Position numbers and translations under genes: made by a program. Under the pieces are notes generated by a model. The model made no database searches, was not told where the DNA came from, and was given only the letters and a program-made list of their open reading frames with translations. From assembly GCA_027068765.1 (NCBI GenBank), contig JAMOMC010000054.1, positions 1-42,171 on the forward strand: a stretch of 42,171 bases of DNA, read 5' to 3'. How positions within the stretch are numbered: the first letter of the stretch is position 1; each line of letters opens with the position of its first letter. Positions 1 to 7,279 of this stretch are shown in pieces. The DNA is from Campylobacterales bacterium (GTDB lineage Bacteria > Campylobacterota > Campylobacteria > Campylobacterales > QNZT01).

Positions 1-2
1 GA

Positions 3-101
3 GGCGATTTTAAGGTTATAGATCTAAAAAATCAGTTATTTATTGATGAAAAAATTCTTCCCAGACTCTTTTTTAAGGGGTCTGGAAAGTCGGTATTATA
101 G
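3..101 (+). CDS. Possible 3' end of an open frame entering from the left (unidentified)
   Basis: Frame 3 is open from the window edge for 32 codons and stops with TAG at 99-101, inside the first CRISPR repeat. The residues include GDFKVID and DEKILP. I do not recognise the protein. Its place next to a type II-C array, reading towards it, is where cas2 lies in cas9-cas1-cas2-array loci, so a Cas2 C-terminus is possible, but nothing in these residues proves it. The frame also covers a minus-strand terminator hairpin, which argues for either compact convergent genes or a chance open frame. Confidence 0.25.
   Translation, partial: GDFKVIDLKNQLFIDEKILPRLFFKGSGKSVL
49..89 (-). terminator. Rho-independent terminator reading leftwards out of the CRISPR array
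   Basis: Arms 57-66 (CTTCCCAGAC) and 80-89 (GTCTGGAAAG) form a 10-bp stem with one mismatch and a 13-nt loop. Reading on the minus strand, the stem is followed by AA and then six Ts (positions 54-49), the form of an intrinsic terminator for minus-strand RNA. It lies just past the last repeat and supports right-to-left transcription of the array. Confidence 0.6.
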
Positions 102-262
102 CATATCGAAGTGGAAAAGGGTGCTATAACTCTCTATCAAGTAGGTCTAAAACTGTATCCATTATAGCATATCGAAGTGGAAAAGGGTGCTATAACCCTG
201 AATAGGAAGTACCTCTTACTATTTCAATTATAGCATATCGAAGTGGAAAAGGGTGCTATGAA
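95..262 (-). CRISPR. Type II-C-like CRISPR mini-array, three 36-bp repeats and two 30-bp spacers
   Basis: Repeats lie at 95-130, 161-196 and 227-262, with spacers at 131-160 and 197-226, an exact 66-bp period. Repeats 1 and 2 are identical. Repeat 3 diverges over its last few bases (GCTATGAA instead of GCTATAAC), as terminal repeats often do. A 36-bp repeat with 30-bp spacers, beginning ATTATAGCAT and ending GGGTGCTATAAC on the plus strand, closely parallels the C. jejuni type II-C repeat. Each repeat has 8-bp inverted ends (TTATAGCA/TGCTATAA). On the minus strand each ends in TGCTATAAT, a perfect extended -10, so each spacer should be transcribed leftwards from its own promoter, as described for Neisseria and Campylobacter II-C arrays. 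Cas genes and tracrRNA are not in the window. Confidence 0.92.
227..235 (-). promoter_or_regulatory. Extended -10 promoter inside CRISPR repeat 3 (copies at 161-169 and 95-103)
   Basis: The minus strand reads TGCTATAAT at the end of every repeat. Initiation about 7 nt further would fall near 220 for repeat 3 and near 154 for repeat 2, leaving about 24 nt of each 30-nt spacer in the crRNA. This matches the 24-nt guides known for type II-C systems with promoters in the repeats. The plus strand has the weaker TGCTATAAC at the opposite end of repeats 1 and 2. Confidence 0.6.
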
Positions 263-396
263 TTTTACCAAATATCATAGATATTCTGAGTAACTAAACA
301 GGAAAAGAGATTACTAATACTTTATTATATAAACCACACTTTACAAAAACATAAAATTATTGTAAAATACACTTAATAAAATAAAAAAGGTTTTGT
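263..396 (+). promoter_or_regulatory. Intergenic region with probable promoter of the AAA ATPase gene
   Basis: This AT-rich stretch separates the array from the ATPase gene. TTGTAAAAT at about 360-368 is a TGnTAAAAT extended -10, and AAAAAGG lies just before the ATG at 397 as a ribosome binding site. I searched it for an anti-repeat (tracrRNA) and found only a short GGAAAAG similarity, which is not enough. No other gene is visible. Confidence 0.45.
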
Positions 397-1620
397 ATGA
401 TAGATTTTACACGATTTTTTGAGGAGCAACAGCGACTTCTTAATAACATAAACTTAACACATAAACGCTATTTATATGAACAGATAAATTGGTCTACAAG
501 ATGTATGCTTATAGTGGGACAAAGAGGAGTTGGTAAGACAACTTTGATGTTGCAACATCTTCGGCAAACCTATATTAACAATCCAAAAGCACTTTATATC
601 TCAGTGGACAATCCTTATTTTGAAAATATATCACTTTATGAGTTTGCTATAGAGTTTGAAAAATTTGGAGGAGAGGTACTGTATGTTGATGAGATACACA
701 AATATAAAAAGTGGTCAACACATATAAAAAGCATCTATGATTCTAGCTCTTTAAAACTCATCATCTCTGGCTCATCGATGATACAGATACATACACAAGA
801 GGCAGATTTAAGCAGAAGGGTAATGCTTTATAGATTGGCAAATCTCTCTTTTAGGGAGTATTTAAAATTTAAAGATATAGCCGATTTTTCGGCATATAGT
901 ATAGATGAGTTGTTTGAAAAACATATAAATATTGCAAGTCATATTGCACAAAACATCAAGCCTCTTGAGCATTTTAAAGAGTATTTAATATATGGTTGTT
1001 ACCCATTTATGCTTGAAAATAGTGAAAATTATAACCATCAGCTTATTGGTATCATTAATCAAATATTAGAAGTTGATATGCCTTATTCAACCAATATCAA
1101 ACATTCCCAAATAGATAAGATAAAAAAATTGATTTATCTACTTAGTACTTCGGTTCCACTCAAACCAAATATCTCTAAATTAGCCTCTGCTATAGAAGTA
1201 TCCCGTCCAACATTGATGGAGTATATCTACTATTTGGAGTTAGGAAGTTTGCTAAATTGTGTCAACCAAAAAGCTAGAGGTTATGGCATGCTAAATAAAC
1301 CAGATAAACTCTACCTATACAATACAAACCTTATGAATACCATCTCACAAAATGCAGACAAAGGAACCCAAAGAGAGACATTTTTTTTAAATCAGATAAA
1401 AAGCTCTCTCTATAACAAATCTCAACTAATAGATGAAAATGTACTTTTACCCACACAAGGAGATTTTAAAATCCTAAACAGATATACTATAGAGATAGGC
1501 GGAAAAAATAAAAGTTTCAAACAGATAAAAGATACTAAAAATGCTTTTGTGGTTGCAGATGATATAGAGGTTGGATTTGGAAACAAAATACCACTTTGGC
1601 TTTTTGGGATGTTGTACTAA
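397..1620 (+). CDS. AAA family ATPase with C-terminal DUF4143-type region
   Basis: A 407-residue P-loop ATPase. Walker A is GQRGVGKTT (41-49), the Walker B strand is VLYVDEIH (94-101), and SGSS (about 124-127) is the sensor-like motif typical of the AAA_14/DUF4143 family. The C-terminal part has the family's winged-helix and nuclease-like region, with IEIGGKNKS near residues 368-376. The cellular role of this widespread family is unknown; members are common in accessory regions of Campylobacterota and some sit in toxin or defence loci. It follows the CRISPR array as a single gene with its own promoter and terminator, so it is not co-transcribed with the array, which reads the other way. Length and motifs look intact. 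The family call is secure; the function is open. Confidence 0.85.
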   Translation: MIDFTRFFEEQQRLLNNINLTHKRYLYEQINWSTRCMLIVGQRGVGKTTLMLQHLRQTYINNPKALYISVDNPYFENISLYEFAIEFEKFGGEVLYVDEIHKYKKWSTHIKSIYDSSSLKLIISGSSMIQIHTQEADLSRRVMLYRLANLSFREYLKFKDIADFSAYSIDELFEKHINIASHIAQNIKPLEHFKEYLIYGCYPFMLENSENYNHQLIGIINQILEVDMPYSTNIKHSQIDKIKKLIYLLSTSVPLKPNISKLASAIEVSRPTLMEYIYYLELGSLLNCVNQKARGYGMLNKPDKLYLYNTNLMNTISQNADKGTQRETFFLNQIKSSLYNKSQLIDENVLLPTQGDFKILNRYTIEIGGKNKSFKQIKDTKNAFVVADDIEVGFGNKIPLWLFGMLY

Positions 1621-1643
1621 TGGGCGGGGCTTAGATGTTTTTT

Positions 1644-1687
1644 TTACACACGAAAATAATATTTCGTGTGTAATTTATCTTTTTTTA
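1644..1687 (+). terminator. Intrinsic terminator after the AAA ATPase gene
   Basis: A perfect 12-bp stem (TTACACACGAAA at 1644-1655 with TTTCGTGTGTAA at 1662-1673) has a 6-nt loop and is followed on the plus strand by TTTATCTTTTTTT. On the minus strand the hairpin is followed by A residues, so it is a proper intrinsic terminator only for the plus direction, although it also sits just past the dnaK stop codon. Confidence 0.75.
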
Positions 1688-3568
1688 CTCTACTTCAGCA
1701 TCGATAACATCATCGTCATCTTTTTTCTTTTTCTTAGACTCAGAACTCTCACCACCGCCTTCATCTTTTTTATACATAGCTTCTGCTAGTTTGTGGCTAA
1801 CTTCTGTTAATGCTTTGACTTTTTCATCAATTTGCTCTTTTGTAGCATTTTCATCTTTTAAAGTCTCTTTTAGCTCATTTACAGCACTCTCAATCTTCTC
1901 TTTATCTTCTGCTTCGATTTTTTCACCCATCTCATTTAGAGATTTTTCTGTTTGATGTACAAGTGAGTCAGCTTGATTTCTAGTCTCAACTCCCTCTTTT
2001 CTTTTTGCATCTGCATCTTTGTTTGCTTCTGCATCTTGTACCATTTTTTCAATCTCTTCATCACTTAACCCTGAGCTTCCAGTAACTTTAATCTCTTGTT
2101 GTTTTCCACTCGCTTTATCTTGTGCAGAAACTGTTAAGACACCATTTGCATCTATATCAAATGTTACTTCAATTTGTGGCACACCTCTTGGGCTTGGAGG
2201 AATTCCTTCAAGATTGAATTGTCCTAAAGATTTATTATCTCGTGCGAACTCTCTCTCACCTTGAACAACATGGATTGTAACTGCTGGTTGATTATCTTCG
2301 GCAGTTGAGAAAGTCTGCTGTTTTTTTACAGGTATTGTTGTACCTTTATCAATTACTCTAGTTAAAACTCCTCCAAGAGTCTCAATTCCAAGAGATAAAG
2401 GTGTAACATCAAGTAAAAGTACATCTTTAACATCACCTTTTATAACCGCCCCCTGAATAGCAGCACCAATAGCAACAACTTCATCAGGATTTACAGATTT
2501 GTTAAGCTCTTTTCCAAAAAATGCTTTTACTTTCTCTCCAACCATTGGAACACGAGTTGAACCACCAACCATAACAATCTCTTTTATATCAGAAACAGCT
2601 ACTCCAGAATCTTTGATAACTGAATCAATAGTACGAATAGTCTCCTCAACCAAATCCTCTATCAATGACTCAAACTTAGCTCTTGTTAACTTTTTAACAA
2701 GATGTTTAGGACCACTCGCATCTGCTGTTATAAATGGTAAATTTATCTCTGTTTCAGTTGCTGATGAAAGCTCTTTTTTTGCATTTTCAGCAGACTCTTT
2801 AAGTCTTTGCAAAGCCATAACATCACCTTTTAAGTCGATACCACTATCACTCTTAAACTCATCAACTAACCAGTCAATTAATCTATTGTCAAAGTCATCT
2901 CCACCTAAAAATGCATTTCCGCCAGTTGCTAAAACTTCAACAACATTATCTCCAGTCTCTAACACAGTAACATCAAATGTACCACCACCCAAATCATATA
3001 CAACAATCTGCTCTGCCTCTTTTTTATCTAACCCATAAGCTAGAGCTGCTGAAGTTGGCTCATTTATAATTCTTAAAACATTTAAACCAGCAATTGTTCC
3101 AGCCTCTTGTGTAGCTTTTCTTTGAGAATCGTTAAAGTATGCAGGCACAGTTATAACCGCATCTGTAACACTTTCACCTAAAAATGCTTCAGCATCCTCT
3201 TTTAGTTTGATTAAAACTTTTGCACTTATCTCTTGTGGAGTATAGGTTTTACCATCTACCTCAATTGCACAAGCTCCATTTCTATCTACTACATGGTAAG
3301 GAAGTCTCTTTTTGGCTTCTTCTGCTGCATCTTCACTACACATTAGTCCCATAATTCTTTTTATTGAGTAGATTGTCTTCTCTGGGTTTGTTACAGCTTG
3401 TCTTTTCGCAGGATCTCCTACTAAAATCTCTCCTTTATCTGTAAAAGCTACAATTGAAGGAGTTGTGTTTTTCCCCTCTTTATTTGTAACTACTTTACTC
3501 TCACCTCTCTCATATACGGCGACACAAGAGTTTGTTGTTCCTAAATCTATTCCTATTACTTTTGACAT
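1685..3568 (-). CDS. dnaK: Molecular chaperone DnaK (Hsp70)
   Basis: A 627-residue cytoplasmic Hsp70 that binds unfolded segments in an ATP-driven cycle with GrpE and DnaJ. It begins [18 protein letters not shown], the phosphate-1 motif of Hsp70, and has [22 protein letters not shown] (phosphate 2) and [12 protein letters not shown] (adenosine motif). The substrate-binding domain follows, then a helical lid and an acidic tail with lysine-rich and aspartate-rich runs ending VIDAEVE, typical of proteobacterial DnaK. An AGGAGAG ribosome binding site precedes the ATG. It lies 23 nt downstream of grpE and is certainly co-transcribed with it. No dnaJ follows here. Confidence 0.99.
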   Translation of the reverse strand: MSKVIGIDLGTTNSCVAVYERGESKVVTNKEGKNTTPSIVAFTDKGEILVGDPAKRQAVTNPEKTIYSIKRIMGLMCSEDAAEEAKKRLPYHVVDRNGACAIEVDGKTYTPQEISAKVLIKLKEDAEAFLGESVTDAVITVPAYFNDSQRKATQEAGTIAGLNVLRIINEPTSAALAYGLDKKEAEQIVVYDLGGGTFDVTVLETGDNVVEVLATGGNAFLGGDDFDNRLIDWLVDEFKSDSGIDLKGDVMALQRLKESAENAKKELSSATETEINLPFITADASGPKHLVKKLTRAKFESLIEDLVEETIRTIDSVIKDSGVAVSDIKEIVMVGGSTRVPMVGEKVKAFFGKELNKSVNPDEVVAIGAAIQGAVIKGDVKDVLLLDVTPLSLGIETLGGVLTRVIDKGTTIPVKKQQTFSTAEDNQPAVTIHVVQGEREFARDNKSLGQFNLEGIPPSPRGVPQIEVTFDIDANGVLTVSAQDKASGKQQEIKVTGSSGLSDEEIEKMVQDAEANKDADAKRKEGVETRNQADSLVHQTEKSLNEMGEKIEAEDKEKIESAVNELKETLKDENATKEQIDEKVKALTEVSHKLAEAMYKKDEGGGESSESKKKKKDDDDVIDAEVE

Positions 3569-3591
3569 TTTCTCTCCTAAATTTAATTTTT

Positions 3592-4131
3592 TTATTTTGC
3601 TATTGAAACCATCGCTGGTCTTAAAATTCTATCTTTTATTTTGTAGCCTTTTTGAAAAACTTGTACAATCGTACCCTCTTTTTCATCACTATCTACTTTC
3701 ATAACAGCTTCATGAAAATTTGGGTCAAACTCATTTTCAATGCTTACAAGTTCAATTCCGTGTTTTTGAAAAATCTTTTTAAACTGTTCAACTGTTAAGT
3801 CAATTCCCTCTTTAATTTTTGTAGCATCAAGCTCACTATCATCATTCATCATAGCATTTGCACTATCTAGTGAATCTATAACAGATAAAAGATCTCTAGC
3901 AAACCCTTCATGTGAATAGGCTATTGATTGAGTTTTCTCTTTTTCTAACCGCTTTTTAATATTTTCAAACTCAGCCAAATCTCTAAGCCTCAAATCTTCA
4001 AGCTCTGCAATCCTTGCTTCAAGCTCTTCTTTCAAATTGGTCTCTTCTAAGACTTCAACTTGCTCTTCAAGCTCACTCTCATCTTGAAGCTCTACCTCTT
4101 GTTCAACTTTTTTATCTTCTTTTTCGCTCAA
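3592..4131 (-). CDS. grpE: Nucleotide exchange factor GrpE
   Basis: A 179-residue cochaperone that exchanges ADP for ATP on DnaK. The first 55 residues are a highly acidic coiled coil (many E and Q), followed by the dimer helix with [17 protein letters not shown] and the C-terminal beta domain with [12 protein letters not shown] and [16 protein letters not shown], the family signature. The start codon is TTG at 4131, chosen because a near-perfect AAGGAGG lies 5 nt upstream. It is the first gene of a grpE-dnaK operon. In many Campylobacterota hrcA precedes grpE; here the upstream neighbour is instead a divergent metabolic operon. Confidence 0.97.
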   Translation of the reverse strand: MSEKEDKKVEQEVELQDESELEEQVEVLEETNLKEELEARIAELEDLRLRDLAEFENIKKRLEKEKTQSIAYSHEGFARDLLSVIDSLDSANAMMNDDSELDATKIKEGIDLTVEQFKKIFQKHGIELVSIENEFDPNFHEAVMKVDSDEKEGTIVQVFQKGYKIKDRILRPAMVSIAK

Positions 4132-4184
4132 ATTGTCCTCCTTGTCTATCTATACATTTTAGTAAAATACAAATAGTTGATGAC

Positions 4185-4213
4185 ATTATACAACTTTAGT
4201 CTATCTTTGTCAA
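4185..4213 (-). promoter_or_regulatory. Consensus sigma-70 promoter of grpE-dnaK
   Basis: On the minus strand TTGACA (4213-4208) is followed after exactly 17 nt by TATAAT (4190-4185), a perfect match to both sigma-70 hexamers. Transcription should begin near 4178, giving a leader of about 45 nt that contains the small palindrome ATTTTACTAAAAT. No CIRCE element (TTAGCACTC-N9-GAGTGCTAA) and no HspR-type HAIR repeat is visible, so the usual heat-shock operators are missing from this site. Confidence 0.8.
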
Positions 4214-4269
4214 GTATAGGCTTAGGAATTTTTCTTAATATACTTTAGTGTGTATGGCTAAGGGTGTTT

Positions 4270-4307
4270 AAATTGTAATTTTATCAATAACAATTTTTTG
4301 CTACAAT
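4270..4307 (+). promoter_or_regulatory. Probable promoter of the mtnK operon with an inverted repeat
   Basis: TGCTACAAT at 4299-4307 is an extended -10 (TGnTACAAT), and AGGAG lies shortly before the ATG at 4335. An inverted repeat, AAATTGT (4270-4276) and ACAATTT (4290-4296), spans the -35 position and could be an operator, but AT-rich inverted repeats of this size also occur by chance here. Confidence 0.45.
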
Positions 4308-4334
4308 AACATTATAAACATAGGAGATATCATC

Positions 4335-5558
4335 ATGAAGTACCACATATTAACAGATAAAAACATAAACACTTTTTTACAAAATATACCAAAAATAAGA
4401 GAGTATTTTGATGATAAAGTATTAATCTCCAAAGAGATAGGAGATGGTAATTTAAACTTTGTGTTTTTGGTACAGAGTGAAAAAAATCCTAAAAAAGCCC
4501 TTATCTTAAAACAGGCTGTTCCATATCTTCGTTGTGCTGGTGAATCGTTTGCTCTTTCAAGAGATAGAATGAGTTTTGAGATAAGGGCATTAAGAAGTTA
4601 TGAAAAATTTACACCTTCATTTGTCCCTAAAATTTACCATAGTGATGAAGAGATGAGTTTAGTTGTGATGGAGTATTTGGGGGAGCATATTATCTTTCGA
4701 AAAGCTCTTATGGAGTGTAGGTATTATGAGAATTTTTGTGAACATATCTCCACATTTTTGGCTTACAATCTTTTTTATACCTCCTCTTTGCATCTTGAAA
4801 GTTGTGAAAAACGACAGATGATGGATAGTTTTAATAAAAACAGAGAACTTTGCAAACTTAGTGAAGATTTTGTTTTTACTTTTGCTTATATGGAGCATGA
4901 AACAAATGTCATAGATGCAAATGCTTTAAAAGATGCAAAAGAGCTTTTTTCAAAAATGGAGTTTAGAAAAAATGTTTTAAAGTTAAAATATATTTTTATG
5001 ACCAAATCAGATGCACTTCTTCACGGAGATTTGCATACTGGCTCTATTATGGTAAATGAAAAAGAGAGTTTTGTAATTGACCCTGAGTTTGCATTTTTTG
5101 GACCTTTTGGTTTTGATATAGGGGCATTAATAGCAAATCTTATAAACTCTTATATTTCACATCTTTATGAGAATGAAGATGAAAAATATAGGGAGTGGAT
5201 TTTAAAAACTATTGAGGAGATTTATGAGAAGTTTGAGTTAAAGTTTTTATCTCTTTGGGATAATCAAAAAGAGAGCTCACTTATAGTTTCAAACTTTATA
5301 GATGAAAAGACACTTCTTTTATATAAAAAAGATTTTATGCAAGATATATTTTCTCAAAGCATAGGATTTGCAGGATGCAAAATGGCAAGAAGGGTTTTTG
5401 GCATAGCAGGAGTGGAAGAGATACGAGGTATGAAAGATTTAGAAAAAAGAGCAGATGCAAATAAAAAAGCACTAAAAATTGGGATAAAACTTATAGAAAA
5501 CTATGAAAATATAAAAAACACAAAAGAGCTTATAAAAATCATAAAGGAGTCTTCTTGA
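4335..5558 (+). CDS. mtnK: 5-methylthioribose kinase MtnK (probably also acting on 5-deoxyribose)
   Basis: A 407-residue kinase of the aminoglycoside-phosphotransferase/MTR kinase fold that phosphorylates C1 of 5-methylthioribose. The N-lobe has IGDGNLNFVFLV (35-46), the nucleotide loop region of MtnK, and LILKQAVPYLR (56-66) with the ATP-binding lysine. The catalytic loop is HGDLHTGSI (230-238), the MtnK form of the APH motif, and the metal-binding segment is DPEFAFFGPFGFDIG (249-263). Length is that of the family. It is the first gene of an operon with mtnA (TTGA overlap) and a class II aldolase (ATGA overlap). No mtnC, mtnD, mtnW or mtnX follows, so a full methionine salvage pathway is not indicated here; the kinase more likely feeds the DHAP shunt. 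Confidence 0.88.
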   Translation: MKYHILTDKNINTFLQNIPKIREYFDDKVLISKEIGDGNLNFVFLVQSEKNPKKALILKQAVPYLRCAGESFALSRDRMSFEIRALRSYEKFTPSFVPKIYHSDEEMSLVVMEYLGEHIIFRKALMECRYYENFCEHISTFLAYNLFYTSSLHLESCEKRQMMDSFNKNRELCKLSEDFVFTFAYMEHETNVIDANALKDAKELFSKMEFRKNVLKLKYIFMTKSDALLHGDLHTGSIMVNEKESFVIDPEFAFFGPFGFDIGALIANLINSYISHLYENEDEKYREWILKTIEEIYEKFELKFLSLWDNQKESSLIVSNFIDEKTLLLYKKDFMQDIFSQSIGFAGCKMARRVFGIAGVEEIRGMKDLEKRADANKKALKIGIKLIENYENIKNTKELIKIIKESS

Positions 5559-6631
5559 GGGGAAAATATAGAGCATTTTGGCTAGATAAAGATGATAATT
5601 TAGTTGTAATTGATCAAAGAGTTTTACCATTTGTAGATGCGACAGTTACAATCACAAATACAGATGAGTGTGTTGGGGCTATAAAAGATATGATAGTTAG
5701 AGGAGCTGGAGTTATTGGAAATGTGGCTTCATTTGGAGTTTTTTTAGCAGCAAGAGAGTGCAAAGGAGATATAAAAAAACTTGAAGAAAAAGCAAAACTC
5801 ATAAGATGCTCAAGACCAACAGCTGTAAATCTTATGTGGGCTGTTGATAGAATGATGAAAAAAGCTAGAAGCTCTAGTGATATGATAATAGAGTTAAAAC
5901 TTGAAGCTATAAAGATATGTGATGAGGATTGTGAAGCTAGTAAAAAAATAGGAAATTTTGGTGCAGATATATTTGAAAAAATTTTAAAAGAGAGAAACAA
6001 AACTAAAATAAGCATCTTAACTCACTGTAATGCTGGTTGGTTAGCAATTGCTGACAATGGTAGTGCTTTAGCTCCAATTTATGAAGCTAAAAGAAGAGGA
6101 ATTGACATAGAAGTATTTGTAGATGAGACTAGACCTAGAAATCAAGGGGCAAACTTAAGTGCTTGGGAGTTAGAAAAAGCTGGCATAAAACATACAGTTA
6201 TTGTTGACAATGCAGGAGGGCATCTTATGCAACATCAGATGATAGATATTTGCATAACAGGAGCAGATAGAGTGAGTCGTGGTGGAGATGTGGCAAACAA
6301 GATAGGAACTTATCTAAAAGCATTAGCCGCATATGACAATAATATCCCTTTTTATGTGGCTCTTCCCTCATCTACATTTGATTTTGAGATAGTAGATGGA
6401 GTTAAAGATATAGAGATTGAGATAAGAGATGAGGATGAGATAAAGTTTATAAGAGGAGTAGATGCAGATGGTAAATACTCTAAACTTCAAATAGTCCAAG
6501 ATAACTCACCTTGTCTAAATTATGGTTTTGATGTAACTCCATCAAGATTAATAACAGCTCTTATAAGTGAGAGAGGCATCTGTGAAGCTAATCAAAAAGA
6601 GATACAAAAGATGTACAAAGATATTTTATGA
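5555..6631 (+). CDS. mtnA: Methylthioribose-1-phosphate isomerase MtnA
   Basis: A 358-residue aldose-ketose isomerase of the eIF2B-related fold that converts MTR-1-phosphate (or 5-deoxyribose-1-phosphate) to the ribulose form. The family signature RGAGVIG (49-55) replaces the common RGAPAIG. The catalytic cysteine is C158 in THCNAG and the catalytic aspartate is D238 in TGADRV, positions equivalent to C160 and D240 known from B. subtilis MtnA. TRPRNQGANLSAWEL (192-206) is also characteristic. The start is TTG at 5555, overlapping the mtnK stop as TTGA, with AAGGAG 5 nt upstream. Related ribose-1,5-bisphosphate isomerases share the fold, but the kinase neighbour favours MtnA. Confidence 0.9.
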   Translation: MRGKYRAFWLDKDDNLVVIDQRVLPFVDATVTITNTDECVGAIKDMIVRGAGVIGNVASFGVFLAARECKGDIKKLEEKAKLIRCSRPTAVNLMWAVDRMMKKARSSSDMIIELKLEAIKICDEDCEASKKIGNFGADIFEKILKERNKTKISILTHCNAGWLAIADNGSALAPIYEAKRRGIDIEVFVDETRPRNQGANLSAWELEKAGIKHTVIVDNAGGHLMQHQMIDICITGADRVSRGGDVANKIGTYLKALAAYDNNIPFYVALPSSTFDFEIVDGVKDIEIEIRDEDEIKFIRGVDADGKYSKLQIVQDNSPCLNYGFDVTPSRLITALISERGICEANQKEIQKMYKDIL

Positions 6632-7233
6632 TCGATGGTGTAATAAAATATAATTTTGATTTTAAAAAGTCATCCCCATTAGAAAAATCTCTATATAAAG
6701 AGATACACGAGGTTAGAGAGAGACTGTTTGCACTTGGGCAAATTGGTGAAAAAGATGGTATAGGTTATGGAAACATCAGCCAAAGAGTGAGTAAAAAAAG
6801 CTTTGTCATAACAGGAACACAAACAGGGGCTTTAAAATCTCTAGATGCAAAGCACTATGCACTTATAGAAGATTATGATGATGAGAAGTTTTTTCTAAAA
6901 TCAAGCGGAGCTATAAAACCTAGTAGCGAAGCTTTAACTCATGGAACAATTTATAATTTAAGTCCAGATATAAAAGCTGTTATTCATATCCACTCAAAAG
7001 CGTTGTGGGATTTTATGCTGGAAAAAGATTATAAAAAAACAGCAGATGTTCTTTATGGTTCAACTTTGATGATCAAAGAAGTAAATAGAATTTATAAAAA
7101 TGATAATCCTCTAAAGAACCCAAAGTTTGTTATGAGTGGACATGAAGAGGGGATAATTACTTTTGGAGAAGATTTAAAAGATGCGGAATTAACTCTTTAT
7201 CTGCTTATTTCTGATCTTATCAATAAGATATAA
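6628..7233 (+). CDS. Class II aldolase family protein, candidate 5-(methylthio/deoxy)ribulose-1-phosphate aldolase (Ald2-like)
   Basis: A 201-residue zinc enzyme of the AraD/FucA/MtnB fold. The three zinc ligands are visible as H120 and H122 (VIHIHSKALW) and H172 (SGHEEGI), and the catalytic glutamate is E101 in KPSSEALTHGTIY, as in fuculose-1-phosphate aldolase. It overlaps mtnA as ATGA and ends the operon. With MtnK and MtnA it would cleave the ketose-1-phosphate to dihydroxyacetone phosphate plus acetaldehyde (from 5-deoxyribose) or 2-(methylthio)acetaldehyde, as described for the DHAP shunt of some E. coli and Rhodospirillum strains. The alternative is the dehydratase MtnB, which has the same fold and similar length, but none of the later salvage enzymes are present. 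Confidence 0.75.
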   Translation: MIDGVIKYNFDFKKSSPLEKSLYKEIHEVRERLFALGQIGEKDGIGYGNISQRVSKKSFVITGTQTGALKSLDAKHYALIEDYDDEKFFLKSSGAIKPSSEALTHGTIYNLSPDIKAVIHIHSKALWDFMLEKDYKKTADVLYGSTLMIKEVNRIYKNDNPLKNPKFVMSGHEEGIITFGEDLKDAELTLYLLISDLINKI

Positions 7234-7246
7234 ATTACAATTCTTA

Positions 7247-7275
7247 TATAATCTTATTAAAACTTACACGGAGAC
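7247..7275 (+). promoter_or_regulatory. Promoter and ribosome binding site of the ABC-F gene
   Basis: TATAAT lies at 7247-7252, just after the aldolase stop codon, and GGAG at 7270-7273 precedes the TTG start at 7280 by 6 nt. This separates the ABC-F gene from the salvage operon transcriptionally, though read-through is possible because no terminator hairpin is seen between them. Confidence 0.5.
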
Positions 7276-7279
7276 CTTT

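Noticed and set aside
298-320. GGAAAAG similarity to the CRISPR repeat core, as a fourth decayed repeat or tracrRNA anti-repeat
   Set aside because: It is 56 bp from repeat 3 and not 66, and the match is only about seven bases; the flanking inverted ends are missing.
1571-1789. Open frame overlapping the ATPase and dnaK ends
   Set aside because: It is antisense to the dnaK tail and out of frame with the ATPase; its residues are low-complexity F/L-rich as expected of a shadow.
2499-3038. 179-codon open frame antisense to dnaK
   Set aside because: It is a Ser/Pro-rich shadow of a strongly conserved DnaK coding strand, with no ribosome binding site.
4218-4262. CTTAG/CTAAG inverted repeat upstream of grpE as a heat-shock operator
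   Set aside because: The arms are only five bases with about 30 bases between them and match neither CIRCE nor HAIR.
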